A DNA stretch of 64,000 nt from Promicromonospora soli (GTDB lineage: Bacteria > Actinomycetota > Actinomycetes > Actinomycetales > Cellulomonadaceae). Location: the NCBI RefSeq assembly GCF_014653785.1, contig NZ_BNAS01000005.1, positions 118,457-182,456 on the forward strand, written 5' to 3'. Under the pieces are notes generated by a model. The model had not been told where the DNA came from and did not search any database. It saw only the letters and a list, made by a program, of their open reading frames with translations. The translations under genes were made by a program, and so were the position numbers. How positions within the stretch are numbered: the stretch's first letter is position 1; each line of letters opens with the position of its first letter. This document shows positions 19,404 through 28,865 of the stretch, one piece after another.

Positions 19404-20318
19404 TCACTGCTGCAGGGTGTTGACGGTGGCCTCGTCCAGGGCACCGATCGACAGCTCGTGCTTCTCGAGGATCTCGGCGTAGGTGCCGTCTTCGATCAGG
19501 CTCTGCAGCGATGCCTGGTACGCCCGCACGAGCTCGACGTCACCCTTGAGGAACATGAAGCCCAGCGGACCCGGGTTGATGATCTCGGTGTTCGCCACCT
19601 CGAAGACGTCGCCGGAGCCGACCTGCTTCGCGTTGTAGGCGCCGGTGGACCACTGGGTGAGCTCGGCGTCGGCCTTGCCCGCCTCGACCTGCGCGAGCGC
19701 ATCGGCGTCCGTGTCGAACTCGACCACCTTGACCGGCTTTGCCTTGCACTGCTTGGCGTTGAGCGCGGCGAGCGCGTCCGCCTGTGTGGTCTCGACGAGA
19801 ACCGCCACCGTCCGGCCGCACAGGTCCTTGAGGGTCTTGATGCCCTGCGGGTTGCCGGCCGGGACCATGATCGCGTCGCTGTCGTTGTAGTAGTCGACGA
19901 AGTCCGCCTGGAGCAGCCGGTCGGGCGTCTCCGACATTGCCGCGGCGATCACGTCGACGTTGCTCGCATACAGCTCGCCGACCAGCGTGTCCCACGCCAT
20001 GTCGCGGACCGTGTACTTCAGGCCCAGCCGGTCCGAGGCGGCGTCGAACAGGTCGATCTCGAACCCGACGATGCGGCCGGCCTCGTTCGTGTACTCGAAC
20101 GGCGGGTAGCCCGACTCCGTGCCGACCGTGATGCGCGTCGACTCGGCCTGCAGCTCGCCGGGCAGCAGCGCGCGCAGCTCGTCCTGAACCTCGACTGCTT
20201 GCCCGGCGCCCTCCGCCGGCTGCGGCGAGTAGATCGAGCAGCCGGTCATCAGGGCTCCGAGCGCGGCTGTTGCCGCTATCGAGCCGATGACCGCACGCGC
20301 GCGGTGTCCGAGAGCCAT
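19404..20318 (-). CDS. Amino-acid ABC transporter substrate-binding lipoprotein (SBP family 3), orphan
   Basis: 304 residues. Starts at ATG 20318 with GGAGG at optimal distance. Signal peptide ALGHRARAVIG... with lipobox LMTGC predicts a membrane-anchored lipoprotein. The SBP_bac_3 pattern is clear: ITVGTESGYPPFEYTNEAGRIVGFEIDLFDA near residue 60, DVIAAAMSETPDR, VAVLVETTQADAL and DADALAQVEAGKADA. No permease or ATPase gene is adjacent, so it must use a transporter encoded elsewhere or act as a sensor. It follows mfd by 117 nt with its own promoter. Confidence 0.92.
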   Translation of the reverse strand: MALGHRARAVIGSIAATAALGALMTGCSIYSPQPAEGAGQAVEVQDELRALLPGELQAESTRITVGTESGYPPFEYTNEAGRIVGFEIDLFDAASDRLGLKYTVRDMAWDTLVGELYASNVDVIAAAMSETPDRLLQADFVDYYNDSDAIMVPAGNPQGIKTLKDLCGRTVAVLVETTQADALAALNAKQCKAKPVKVVEFDTDADALAQVEAGKADAELTQWSTGAYNAKQVGSGDVFEVANTEIINPGPLGFMFLKGDVELVRAYQASLQSLIEDGTYAEILEKHELSIGALDEATVNTLQQ

Positions 20319-20369
20319 GCGGGGTCCTCCACACAATAAAGACATAAGGAGCGGGTTACGCGGGTGGAG

Positions 20370-20411
20370 CCTATACGGTCCGGCCCGGTTGCTGTGAATC
20401 CGAGTTTCACA
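20370..20411 (-). promoter_or_regulatory. Promoter of the binding-protein gene with palindrome overlapping the -35 box
   Basis: On the minus strand TTCACA (20398-20393), 17 bp and TATAGG (20375-20370) make a good vegetative promoter 50-80 bp before the start. The -35 box is one arm of TGTGAA-N7-TTCACA (20393-20411), a CRP/FNR-like or GntR-like palindrome whose binding would block RNA polymerase. The regulator is unknown. Confidence 0.55.
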
Positions 20412-20435
20412 TAGCCCACGGCGGCGTGTCCGAGG

Positions 20436-23400
20436 TCAGACGTTCGTCCCGACCTTAGCCGCAGCCCCTACCTCGGCGAATATCACCGCGTCGATGAGAC
20501 CCCGGGCCCACGCCAGCACCTCGGTACCCCGCAGCGGCCGCCCACCGATCCGGGTGGTCGTCGGGAACGGCACGAGGACCGCCCGGATGGCGGGCTTGAG
20601 GATGGTCCCCGGGTAGAGCCGCTTGAGCCGGAGCTGGGCCGACTCGGGCAGGTTCACGGGGGCGAACCGGACGTACTTGCCCTGTGCGGTGATGTCCGAG
20701 AGGCCTGCGCGACGGGCATGGTTGCGGAAGTCCGCGACGTCGAACAGTGCGCCCGCGACGTCGGGCAGCGCCCCGTAGCGGTCGATGAGCTCCGCACGCA
20801 CCTCCGCGAGCGCCGCCTCGTCGTGCGCGGTGGCGATCTTCTTGTACGCCTCGAGCCGCAGCCGCTCCGTGGCGATGTAGGTCTCCGGCAGGTGGGCGTC
20901 GACGGGCAGCTCGATGGTGACCTCGGGGGCCTCCTCCTCGGCGTCGCCGCGGAAGGCGGACACCGCCTCGCCCACCATGCGCACGTAGAGGTCGAACCCG
21001 ACACCGGCGATGTGGCCGGACTGCTCGCCGCCGAGCAGGTTGCCGGCGCCGCGGATCTCGAGGTCCTTCATGGCGATCTGCATGCCGGCGCCAAGGTCGG
21101 TGTGGGCGGCCATGGTGGCGAGCCGGTCGTGTGCCGTCTCGGTGAGGGGGCGCTCCGGCGGGTAGAGGAAGTACGCGTACGCACGCTCGCGCCCGCGGCC
21201 GACGCGCCCGCGGAGCTGGTGCAGCTGGGACAGGCCGAGCATGTCGGAGCGTTCCAGGATCAGGGTGTTGGCGTTGGAGATGTCCAGGCCGGTCTCGATG
21301 ATCGTGGTGCACACCAGGACGTCGAGCTCCTTCTCCCAGAAGGCACGGATGACCTGGTCGAGCTGGTGCTCGCTCATCTTGCCGTGGGCGACGCCGATGC
21401 GGGCCTCGGGCACGAGCTCGGTCAGGCGTGAGGCGGTGCGCTGGATGGTCTCCACCTTGTTGTGCACGTAGAAGACCTGGCCCTCGCGCAGCAGCTCGCG
21501 CCTCAGGGCGGCGGCGATCTGCTTCTCCTCGAAGGCGCCCACGTAGGTGAGCACGGGGTGCCGCTCCTCCGGGGGTGTGGCCAGCGTGGACATCTCGCGG
21601 ATGCCGGTCACGGCCATCTCGAGCGTGCGCGGGATCGGGGTGGCGGACATGGCCAGCACGTCGACGTTGGTGCGCAGCTGCTTGAGCGTCTCCTTGTGCT
21701 CGACGCCGAAGCGCTGCTCCTCGTCGATGACGACCAGGCCCAGGTCCTTGAACACCACGGAGCCGGTGATCAGGCGGTGGGTGCCGATGACTATGTCGAC
21801 GCTACCGTCCTTGAGGCCGGCGAGCGTCTCCTCGGACTCCTTGGCGGACTGGAAGCGGCTCAGCGCACGCACGTTGACGGGGAACCCGGTGTACCGCTCG
21901 GAGAACGTCTCGAAGTGCTGCTGCACCAGGAGGGTCGTCGGGACCAGGATCGCGACCTGCTTGCCGTCCTGCACCGCCTTGAACGCTGCCCGGATGGCGA
22001 TCTCCGTCTTGCCGTACCCGACGTCGCCGCACACCAGGCGGTCCATCGGCACGGACTTCTCCATGTCGGCCTTGACCTCGTCGATGGTCGCCAGCTGGTC
22101 CGGGGTCTCGACGTAGGCGAAGGCGTCCTCGAGCTCGCGCTGCCAGGGCGTGTCGGGGCCGTAGGCGTGACCCTGAGTAGCCATCCGCGCGCTGTAGAGC
22201 CGGATCAGCTCGCTCGCGATCTCCTTGACATGCTTGCGCGCCTTGGCCTTGGTGTTCTTCCAGTCGGCGCCGCCCATCTTGGACAGCGACGGCGACTCCC
22301 CGCCGGTGTACTTGGTGACCTGGTCGAGCTGGTCGGTGGGCACGAACAGGCGGTCGCCCGGCTGCCCGCGCTTGCTGCTCGCGTACTCGATCACGAGGTA
22401 CTCGCGCGTGGCCCGGTTGCCGCCGGTGCCCATGGTGCGCTGCGCCATCTCGACGAACCGGCCGACACCGTGCTGCTCGTGCACCACGAAGTCGCCCGCC
22501 TTGAGCTGGAGCGGGTCCACGACGTTGCGCCGCCGGCTGGGCATCTTGCGCATGTCACGCGTGCCCGAGCCGGCCCGTCCGGTCAGGTCCTGCTCGGAGA
22601 AGACGGCGAGCCGCAGGTCGGGCGCCACGAAGCCCTTGCCGACGCCGCCCGCTACGACGTGCACGACACCGGGCTCCGGCTCCGCCTCGAGCGATATCGC
22701 CAGCCGGGCCGCGGTACCCACCGCGGACAGCTGCTCCGTCATGCGCTTCGCGGGTCCGTGGCCCTCGGTGGTCAGCACCAGCCGCCAGCTCGCGACCTGC
22801 AGCCCGTGCACGTCGTCCAGCGCACGCGCGAGGTCGCCGCGGTACGACTCGACATCCCGGGCGCTGATCGTGAACACGGTTCCCCCATCGCTGGTCGAGC
22901 TCGTCGAGACCGGGGTCTCCACACGCTCGACCGACGAGGACTCGCCCAGCGAGGCGAGCTCGGTGTCCTGGCTGAACGCCGAGAGCGTCCACCAGCCGAG
23001 GCCGCGCCGCGCCGCGATATCGCGCACCTCGGCGAAGGTCGCGAAGGACGCCGCGGACAGGTCGATCGGCGTCGCACCGCCGGCGACGGCACCCGTCCAG
23101 GCCGCGGCGAGGAACTCCTCGGTGGTCGCCACGAGGTCGTGGGCACGACGACGCACGCGCTCGGGCTCGTTGACCACGAGCAGCGCGTCGTCCGGCACCA
23201 GCTCGAGGACGGGGATCATGCGGTCCACCAGCACCGGCGCGAGCGACTCCATGCCCTCGACGACGACGCCCGCGGCGAGCTTGTCGAGCATCTCGACCGC
23301 GCCCGGCAGGGTCTCCACCAGTTCCGCCGCGCGCTGACGGACGGCGTCGTCCAGCAGGATCTCGCGGCACGGCGGCGCCCAGAGGCCGCGCTCCGCGATC

Positions 23401-24071
23401 TCGAGGCTGCGCTGGTCGGCCACGGAGAACCAGCGGATCTCCGTGATCTCGTCGCCCCAGAACTCGCAGCGCAGGGGGTGGTCCTCCGTGGGCGGGAAGA
23501 TGTCGAGGATGCCACCACGCACCGCGTACTCACCGCGTCGCTCCACCATGTCGACGCGCGTGTAGGCGGCTGCGGTGAGCCGCTCGGCGACGTCGGTCAG
23601 GTCCGCCGTGCCGCCGATGTCGAGCTGGACCGGCACCAGCTCCCCGAGGCCCTCGACGACGGGCTGCAGCAGGGCGCGGACCGGCATCACCAGCAGCCGG
23701 ATCGGGCCCGCCTGCCCGTGCTCCTCGGCCGGATGGGCCAGCCGGCGGAACACCGCCAGGCGCTTGGCCACCGTGTCCGCGCGGGGGCTGAGCCGCTCGT
23801 GCGGCAGGGTCTCCCAGGCGGGGAGCACGGCCACGTCGTCGGCCCGGTCCTCCGGGAGGAAGCCGCGCAGGCTCGCGGCCAGGTCGTCGGCGTCGCGGCC
23901 CGTCGCCGTGACCACCACGAGCGGACGCTGCTCGGACGCTGCGACCAGCAGGGGCGGACGCACGCCCACCGGGCCCACCACGTCCGCGAAGCCGCGGGCG
24001 CGCACGTGCTCGACGGCGGCGGACGCGCCGGGATCACGCAGGAGGGCGGGAAGCAGGCCGGTGAGGTTCAT
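20436..24071 (-). CDS. mfd: Transcription-repair coupling factor Mfd
   Basis: 1211 residues. It removes stalled RNA polymerase and recruits UvrA. The N-terminal UvrB-homology module spans about 1-370. The RNA polymerase-interacting domain lies near 500-570 (DFVVHEQHGVGRFVEM). The helicase motor has Walker A DVGYGKTEIAIRAAF near residue 680, LVPTTLLVQQHF, DEEQRFGV (DEAD-like box) and the TRG motif region. The last 200 residues are the D7 autoinhibitory domain. ATG 24071 begins the usual MNLTGLLPALL. Residues about 380-395 (SSVERVETPVSTSSTSD) are encoded by a family-3 palindrome, in a linker between domains. Confidence 0.96.
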   Translation of the reverse strand: MNLTGLLPALLRDPGASAAVEHVRARGFADVVGPVGVRPPLLVAASEQRPLVVVTATGRDADDLAASLRGFLPEDRADDVAVLPAWETLPHERLSPRADTVAKRLAVFRRLAHPAEEHGQAGPIRLLVMPVRALLQPVVEGLGELVPVQLDIGGTADLTDVAERLTAAAYTRVDMVERRGEYAVRGGILDIFPPTEDHPLRCEFWGDEITEIRWFSVADQRSLEIAERGLWAPPCREILLDDAVRQRAAELVETLPGAVEMLDKLAAGVVVEGMESLAPVLVDRMIPVLELVPDDALLVVNEPERVRRRAHDLVATTEEFLAAAWTGAVAGGATPIDLSAASFATFAEVRDIAARRGLGWWTLSAFSQDTELASLGESSSVERVETPVSTSSTSDGGTVFTISARDVESYRGDLARALDDVHGLQVASWRLVLTTEGHGPAKRMTEQLSAVGTAARLAISLEAEPEPGVVHVVAGGVGKGFVAPDLRLAVFSEQDLTGRAGSGTRDMRKMPSRRRNVVDPLQLKAGDFVVHEQHGVGRFVEMAQRTMGTGGNRATREYLVIEYASSKRGQPGDRLFVPTDQLDQVTKYTGGESPSLSKMGGADWKNTKAKARKHVKEIASELIRLYSARMATQGHAYGPDTPWQRELEDAFAYVETPDQLATIDEVKADMEKSVPMDRLVCGDVGYGKTEIAIRAAFKAVQDGKQVAILVPTTLLVQQHFETFSERYTGFPVNVRALSRFQSAKESEETLAGLKDGSVDIVIGTHRLITGSVVFKDLGLVVIDEEQRFGVEHKETLKQLRTNVDVLAMSATPIPRTLEMAVTGIREMSTLATPPEERHPVLTYVGAFEEKQIAAALRRELLREGQVFYVHNKVETIQRTASRLTELVPEARIGVAHGKMSEHQLDQVIRAFWEKELDVLVCTTIIETGLDISNANTLILERSDMLGLSQLHQLRGRVGRGRERAYAYFLYPPERPLTETAHDRLATMAAHTDLGAGMQIAMKDLEIRGAGNLLGGEQSGHIAGVGFDLYVRMVGEAVSAFRGDAEEEAPEVTIELPVDAHLPETYIATERLRLEAYKKIATAHDEAALAEVRAELIDRYGALPDVAGALFDVADFRNHARRAGLSDITAQGKYVRFAPVNLPESAQLRLKRLYPGTILKPAIRAVLVPFPTTTRIGGRPLRGTEVLAWARGLIDAVIFAEVGAAAKVGTNV
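22892..22932. repeat. Palindromic element, family 3, inside mfd
   Basis: TGGTCGAGCTCGTCGAGACC at 22892-22911 faces GGTCTCCACACGCTCGACC at 22914-22932 with imperfect complementarity. In the mfd frame it reads as SSVERVETPVSTSS. The position is an interdomain linker, and the frame is preserved. Confidence 0.65.
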
Positions 24072-24224
24072 GGAATCTGTCCTTCGAGGGCGCACGACTA
24101 AGGGCCCATCACGAACATGACCCGGGTAGGGGCATTGGTGAGGGGCTGGACCCAGGCTACTCCCGGGCACTGACAGTGCCCATCTATCGCCCTTTTGTCG
24201 CGCTCGCACGTACGATGTCCGGCG

Positions 24225-25331
24225 ATGTTGACCCCGTCCGGATCCCCGCGGCACGCCGGCGCGCCCCTCCGGGGGCGCGACGCCGCCGTCGTGCAGAGCA
24301 CCTCCGCCCGCCTCGCCTGGCCCGACGCCGCCCGCGGCCTCGCCATCGGACTCGTCGTGCTCTACCACGCGACCAACTGGACGTGGATCACCGGGTACGA
24401 GGTGAGCGTCCTGCGCGACGTCAACGAGACGCTGCGCAGCCTGCGCATGCCGCTCTTCTTCGCGGTCGCCGGCATGTTCGCCGCGAAGTGGACGACCGTG
24501 CCCTGGTCCCGGCTGGCCCGCGGCAAGCTGCTCTTATTCGCCTGGGTCTTCGTCCTGTGGGAGCCGGTCTCCCTGGTGGTCCGCCTGGTCACGGGCTACT
24601 ACCAGGTGGCGGACGCCGACTGGGGCACCCTGGCGCACGACCTCGCCTGGTCGCTGCTGATCCCCCGCTCCGAGCTGTGGTTCATCTGGACCCTTGCCGC
24701 GTTCTTCGTGATCGCGCGGGCGCTGCGCCGCGTCCCGGTGCCGGTGCAGCTGGTGGCCGCCGCCGGGGTGAGCGGGTGGGCGCTGGCCGGCTGGGAGCCG
24801 GAGAGCATCGCGTGGCGGGGTACCGCGCAGTTCGTGCTGTTCTTCCTGGGTGGGCTGCACCTGCGGCCGCTGCTCGAACGGTTCGCCGAGCGGATCACCT
24901 GGCACTGGGCGGTGGGCGCGCTCGCCCTGTGGTTCGGGATCCAGCTGGCGGTGCGAGAGCTCGGCCTCGCCGATGTCCCCGGGTTCTACCTGCTGGCCAA
25001 CGTCGCGGGCGTGCCGGCCGGGGTAGCGGTGAGCGCCCTGGCCTCCCGGGTGCCGGGTGCGCGGTATCTGCCCAGGTCACTCGGGTTGCAATGGCTCGGC
25101 GCGCGCACGCTGCCGGTTTTCGTCACGCATACGCCGGTGGTGCACTGCCTGCTGTACCTGCTGTACAGCAACGCCGTATGGATCCCGGCGCCTCAGTCGC
25201 AGTGGCTGCCGGTCGCGCTCTGGGTGCTGGCTATCGCCGTCGGCCTGGGGCTGGGCTCCCTGGCGCCCCGGATCGGCGCACGCTGGCTGTTCGCCCCGCC
25301 CGACCGAGTGACTGGATCCTCCGCAAAGTAG
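24225..25331 (+). CDS. Acyltransferase family 3-type integral membrane protein
   Basis: 368 residues with about ten membrane segments. The N-terminal region ARLAWPDAARGLAIGLVVLYHATN carries the acyltransferase-3 H-box (D..RG...L.V...H), followed by LRMPLFFAVAGMFA. Such proteins O-acylate surface sugars or peptidoglycan-linked polymers. ATG 24225 is preferred: a -10-like TACGAT at 24211-24216 lies nine bases before it, so the transcript could be leaderless. It diverges from mfd and is followed by the secreted M19-like hydrolase after 131 nt. Confidence 0.8.
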   Translation: MLTPSGSPRHAGAPLRGRDAAVVQSTSARLAWPDAARGLAIGLVVLYHATNWTWITGYEVSVLRDVNETLRSLRMPLFFAVAGMFAAKWTTVPWSRLARGKLLLFAWVFVLWEPVSLVVRLVTGYYQVADADWGTLAHDLAWSLLIPRSELWFIWTLAAFFVIARALRRVPVPVQLVAAAGVSGWALAGWEPESIAWRGTAQFVLFFLGGLHLRPLLERFAERITWHWAVGALALWFGIQLAVRELGLADVPGFYLLANVAGVPAGVAVSALASRVPGARYLPRSLGLQWLGARTLPVFVTHTPVVHCLLYLLYSNAVWIPAPQSQWLPVALWVLAIAVGLGLGSLAPRIGARWLFAPPDRVTGSSAK

Positions 25332-25462
25332 CGGCGTGTTCCTTTTTGCCAGGATCTACCTTTTGCGTGGCCTTCACTGCTACTGTGTCGAACTCAGCAA
25401 CGGCAACGACGCCGTCGTGACCGGCGGAGCCCCGGCCTCGCCCCGGCCCAGCGGGAGGTCTC

Positions 25463-27175
25463 GTGCAACGCCTGCGACGCACCAGACGAACGGCGGTGCT
25501 CCTGACCGCCGTGACCGCCGCCTGCCTCAGCGCGACGATCGTGGTGATGCCGGCGTCGGCCACGAGCACGGGGCCGAGCACGGGGCCGGGTACGGGACTG
25601 CAGCCGGCCGCCCTGGCCGAACGAGCCCTGGCCGAACCTGTACTCCCCAGCCCGGAGTCCGAGGTCAACGTGACCGGTACGCCCTTCACCGGCACCCGGC
25701 CCGACGGGTCCGTGTACGGCCTCATCGACGCGCACAGCCACCTCTTCATGGAGGACGGCATGGGCGGAGCAGCCGTTTGCGGCAAGGTGTTCTCGGAGCA
25801 GGGGATCGAGACCGCGCTCCGCGACTGCCCGTCGCACGAGCCGCACGGCCTCGGCGCGCTGCTCGAGAACCTGACCCGGGACGGCTCGCCCATCGGTACC
25901 CACGACACGACCGGCTGGCCGACCTTCGCCGACTGGCCCGCCTACGACTCCCTCACCCACCAGCAGATGTACTACCGCTGGCTGGAGCGGGCATGGCGTG
26001 GCGGGCAGCGCGTGCTCGTCAACGACCTGGTCACCAACGGCCTGCTGTGCTCCATCAACCCGGGCACCCACCAGAGCTGCGACGAGATGACGGCGATCCG
26101 GCGCCAGGCGCAGGACACCTACGACCTGCAGGCGTACGTCGACGCGCAGTACGGCGGGCCGGGCCGCGGCTGGTTCCGGATAGTGACCAGCAGCGAGCAG
26201 GCGCGGCAGGTGATCGAGGAGGGCAAGCTCGCCGTCGTGCTCGGCGTCGAGACGTCGGAGCCGTTCGGCTGCAAGCAGACCCTCCGGATACCGGAGTGCT
26301 CCCGGGCCGACATCGACGCCGGCCTCGACGAGCTCTACGACCTGGGCGTCCGCTCGATGTACCTGTGCCACAAGTTCGACAACGCGCTGTGCGGCGTGCG
26401 GTTCGACGAGGGGTCCATGGGCACGATCATCAACGCCGGCCAGTTCCTCTCCACCGGCACGTGGTGGGACGCGCGTTCCTGCCCCGCGGACCAGCCGCAC
26501 GACCACAATCCCGGCAACGGTGAGCTGCCGCCCGCGCTGGAGGACGACCTCCCGCCCGTCCTGCCCCTCTACCCGCCAGGGACGCTCTGCAACACGCGCG
26601 GCCTGAGCGGGCTGGGCGCCTACGCCGTCCGCGGGATGGTCGAGCGCAACATGATGGTCGAGATCGACCACATGAGCGCGAAGGCCGCCGACCAGACCCT
26701 CGACATCCTCGAGGAGGTGGACTACCCCGGCGTCCTGTCGACCCACTCCTGGATGGACGAGCGGTACCTCGACCGGCTCTACGCCCTCGGCGGGTTCGCC
26801 ACGATCTACGGCCACGCCGCCCACGAGTTCGTCGAGGAGTACAACCGCACCGCTCCCGTGCGCGACCGGTATGGCGCGGGGATCGGGTTCGGCTTCGACA
26901 TGAACGGTTTCGGCGGCACGCCGCCGCCCAGGGACGACGCCGCGGCGAACCCCGTCACCTACCCGTTCCGGTCGTTCGACGGCGGGACGCTGCTCGACCG
27001 GCAGACGACCGGCGAGCAGACCTGGGACGTCAACGTCGACGGTGTCGCGCACTACGGGCTGGTGCCCGACTACGTCGAGGACCTGCGCCTCGTGGGCGGC
27101 CAGGAGATCATCGACAGCCTGTCCCGCGGCCCGGAGACGTACCTGACCACGTGGGCGGGGGCGGAGCGGCACTGA
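25463..27175 (+). CDS. Secreted membrane-dipeptidase (M19)/amidohydrolase-like protein
   Basis: 570 residues. GTG start with GGGAGG four bases upstream. Sec signal peptide QRLRRTRRTAVLLTAVTAACLSATIVVMPASA with AxA cleavage near residue 33. The mature enzyme has an HxH metal site in GLIDAHSHLFMEDGMGG, a Glu in VVLGVETSEPFGCKQ, His of MYLCHKFDN, EIDHMSAKA and VLSTHSWMD, consistent with a binuclear TIM-barrel hydrolase related to renal dipeptidase. There are many Cys residues for an exported actinobacterial protein, probably disulfide-bonded. The substrate is unknown. Confidence 0.82.
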   Translation: MQRLRRTRRTAVLLTAVTAACLSATIVVMPASATSTGPSTGPGTGLQPAALAERALAEPVLPSPESEVNVTGTPFTGTRPDGSVYGLIDAHSHLFMEDGMGGAAVCGKVFSEQGIETALRDCPSHEPHGLGALLENLTRDGSPIGTHDTTGWPTFADWPAYDSLTHQQMYYRWLERAWRGGQRVLVNDLVTNGLLCSINPGTHQSCDEMTAIRRQAQDTYDLQAYVDAQYGGPGRGWFRIVTSSEQARQVIEEGKLAVVLGVETSEPFGCKQTLRIPECSRADIDAGLDELYDLGVRSMYLCHKFDNALCGVRFDEGSMGTIINAGQFLSTGTWWDARSCPADQPHDHNPGNGELPPALEDDLPPVLPLYPPGTLCNTRGLSGLGAYAVRGMVERNMMVEIDHMSAKAADQTLDILEEVDYPGVLSTHSWMDERYLDRLYALGGFATIYGHAAHEFVEEYNRTAPVRDRYGAGIGFGFDMNGFGGTPPPRDDAAANPVTYPFRSFDGGTLLDRQTTGEQTWDVNVDGVAHYGLVPDYVEDLRLVGGQEIIDSLSRGPETYLTTWAGAERH

Positions 27176-27200
27176 GGCGCGTCCGCCGGCTGAGCAGCTC

Positions 27201-27247
27201 CGGTGGCCGAGCCGTCGAGAACTGGGTCTCGACGAGCTCGGCCACCG
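27201..27247. repeat. Palindromic element, family 3, between converging genes
   Basis: CGGTGGCCGAGCCGTCGAGA at 27201-27220 pairs with 27227-27247 with one indel around a 6-nt loop. It fills the gap between the M19-like gene and pth, which converge, and could terminate both. Confidence 0.75.
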
Positions 27248-27253
27248 TGAGCA

Positions 27254-27859
27254 TCACGCCTTGGCCACGTGGTACTTGCCCTGGGCCGCCAGGAGCCCCT
27301 CGGTGACCAGCAGCTCGACGGCGTCGGCGGCGTCGTCCACCAGGATCGGCAGATCCTTCTTCTCCGTGCCCGAGAAGTCCTTGAGCACGTGGTCCGCCGT
27401 CTCCATGCGGCCGGGCGGGCGGCCGACGCCGACCCGGACCCGGTAGTAGTCCTTGGTGCCGAGCGCCTTGGTGGTGTCGCGCAGCCCGTTGTGGCCGCCC
27501 TCGCCCCCGCCGATCTTGAGCTTGATGGTGTCGAAGGGGATGTCCACCTCGTCGTGCACCATGACCACCTGGTCGGCGTCGACGTCGTAGTACTTCGCGA
27601 GCGCGCTGACCGGACCGCCCGACGTGTTCATGTACGTGGTCGGCTTCGCGAGGATCACGCGCGGGCCCGGGGCCCCGCCGGGGAGCACGCCGAGCCGCGC
27701 CTCCGCGACGACGGCCTGCGCGCGCGGGTGCTTCGAGAAACGCGCGCCGGTGCGCTCCGCGAGCAGGTCCAGGACCATCTGCCCCACGTTGTGCCGGTTC
27801 CCGGCGTACTTGGGGCCGGGGTTGCCGAGCCCGACGACGAGCCAGGGCCGGTCGCTCAT
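27254..27859 (-). CDS. pth: Peptidyl-tRNA hydrolase
   Basis: 201 residues. It releases tRNA from prematurely dropped peptidyl-tRNA. Motifs: [20 protein letters not shown] (catalytic His of NRHNVG near residue 23), [10 protein letters not shown] (Asn), [28 protein letters not shown] (Asp and the GGGHNGL signature), and [20 protein letters not shown] lies about nine bases before the ATG. It is downstream of rplY, separated by a palindromic element, in the conserved glmU-prs-rplY-pth series. Confidence 0.97.
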   Translation of the reverse strand: MSDRPWLVVGLGNPGPKYAGNRHNVGQMVLDLLAERTGARFSKHPRAQAVVAEARLGVLPGGAPGPRVILAKPTTYMNTSGGPVSALAKYYDVDADQVVMVHDEVDIPFDTIKLKIGGGEGGHNGLRDTTKALGTKDYYRVRVGVGRPPGRMETADHVLKDFSGTEKKDLPILVDDAADAVELLVTEGLLAAQGKYHVAKA

Positions 27860-27921
27860 GTCACTGTTCCTTCCACGACAACGGAGCCTTTCACGCCACA
27901 GCAGTATCAGCAGAAACAGGT

Positions 27922-27991
27922 CGGGCCGAGGCAGAACCCGCGCCGCGCACGATCTTCTCGTGCGCGCGCCTGACGGTTCTACCTCGGCCCG
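27922..27991. repeat. Palindromic element, family 2, between rplY and pth
   Basis: CGGGCCGAGGCAGAACC at 27922-27938 pairs with 27975-27991 (16 of 17), enclosing a second hairpin 27945-27952/27958-27965. The TAGAACC/GGTTCTA arm sequence is shared with the element at 13107-13178. It lies 46 nt after the rplY stop codon and could partly terminate or process the rplY-pth transcript. Confidence 0.65.
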
Positions 27992-28036
27992 GTGCGCTCC
28001 GGCTCACGCCGGAACGCTCTGGGTGGTGCCAGAGGC

Positions 28037-28645
28037 TCAGCCCTCCGAGGACGCCTCGGCGGGAGACGCGGCGGACGCCGGCGACTCTTCGCCCTCGTCG
28101 CCGACCTCGCCGCGCGGCTCGGTGACGAGCACGACGACGGCCTTCGGGTCGGTGAGCAGGATCGAGCCCTCCGGGAGGGTGACCTCGTCGGCGTGGATCT
28201 GCGAGCCGGACTCGAGGCCCTCGATGGAGACGTCGACGGACTCGGGCAGGTGCGTGGCCTCGGCCTCGACCGACAACGTCTGCTCCTCCACGAGGTGGAT
28301 GGTGCCGGGGGCCGACTCGCCCACGATGTTCACGGAGATGTCGACGGTGATCTTCTCGCCGGCGCGCACGACCTGCAGGTCGATGTGCTCGATCGTGTTC
28401 TTGACCGGGTCGCGCTGGATGTCCTTGGCGACGGCCAGCTGGCCCTTGCCGTCCACGTCGATGTTGAGCAGCACGTTGGTCTGGCGCAGCGCCAGCATGG
28501 ACTCGTGGCCCGGCAGGGTCACGTGCACCGGGGCGCCGCCGTGCCCGTACAGGACGGCGGGGATCTTGTTGTCGCGGCGGATACGGCGGGCAGCGCCCTT
28601 GCCGAACTCGGTACGGGCCTCAGCGGCGAGCTTGATCTCGGCCAT
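28037..28645 (-). CDS. rplY: 50S ribosomal protein L25 (Ctc type)
   Basis: 202 residues. The N-terminal 5S-rRNA-binding domain (IKLAAEARTEFGKGAARRIRRDNKIPAVLYGHG) and the C-terminal TL5/Ctc beta domain (VDISVNIVGESAPG, LPESVDVSIEGLESGSQIHADEVTLPEGSIL) are both present, with an acidic Ala/Ser/Glu tail. An AGGAG is eight bases before the ATG. This is the long actinobacterial form, which stabilises 5S rRNA and responds to stress in other bacteria. Confidence 0.96.
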   Translation of the reverse strand: MAEIKLAAEARTEFGKGAARRIRRDNKIPAVLYGHGGAPVHVTLPGHESMLALRQTNVLLNIDVDGKGQLAVAKDIQRDPVKNTIEHIDLQVVRAGEKITVDISVNIVGESAPGTIHLVEEQTLSVEAEATHLPESVDVSIEGLESGSQIHADEVTLPEGSILLTDPKAVVVLVTEPRGEVGDEGEESPASAASPAEASSEG

Positions 28646-28865
28646 GGGAATTCACTCCTGAAAGGTCTGTGTGCAACTCGAAGGTGGCGGCTGCGTCGGC
28701 GCGGGACACGTGACGGACGCGGAGCGGGCACGTGGCGCGGAGTGCTGGAGGGGTACTCCGCGCAAGGCCGCCGACGGCCGCCCAGTCGATCACGGACGCC
28801 GGCCGAGTGCTTGCGGGATCAGCTCCCGCCGCGGCCGTCATGCGTCCCTCGCCGAGGCAACCTGA

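Noticed and set aside
20393-20411. Canonical CRP site
   Set aside because: The half-sites TGTGA and TCACA are separated by 9 bp rather than the usual 6, so it is reported only as a palindromic operator candidate.
21462-24101. Long open frame of about 880 codons antisense to mfd
   Set aside because: It is a typical high-GC shadow frame; mfd on the other strand has all domain motifs, and the antisense frame has no ribosome-binding site or recognisable domain.
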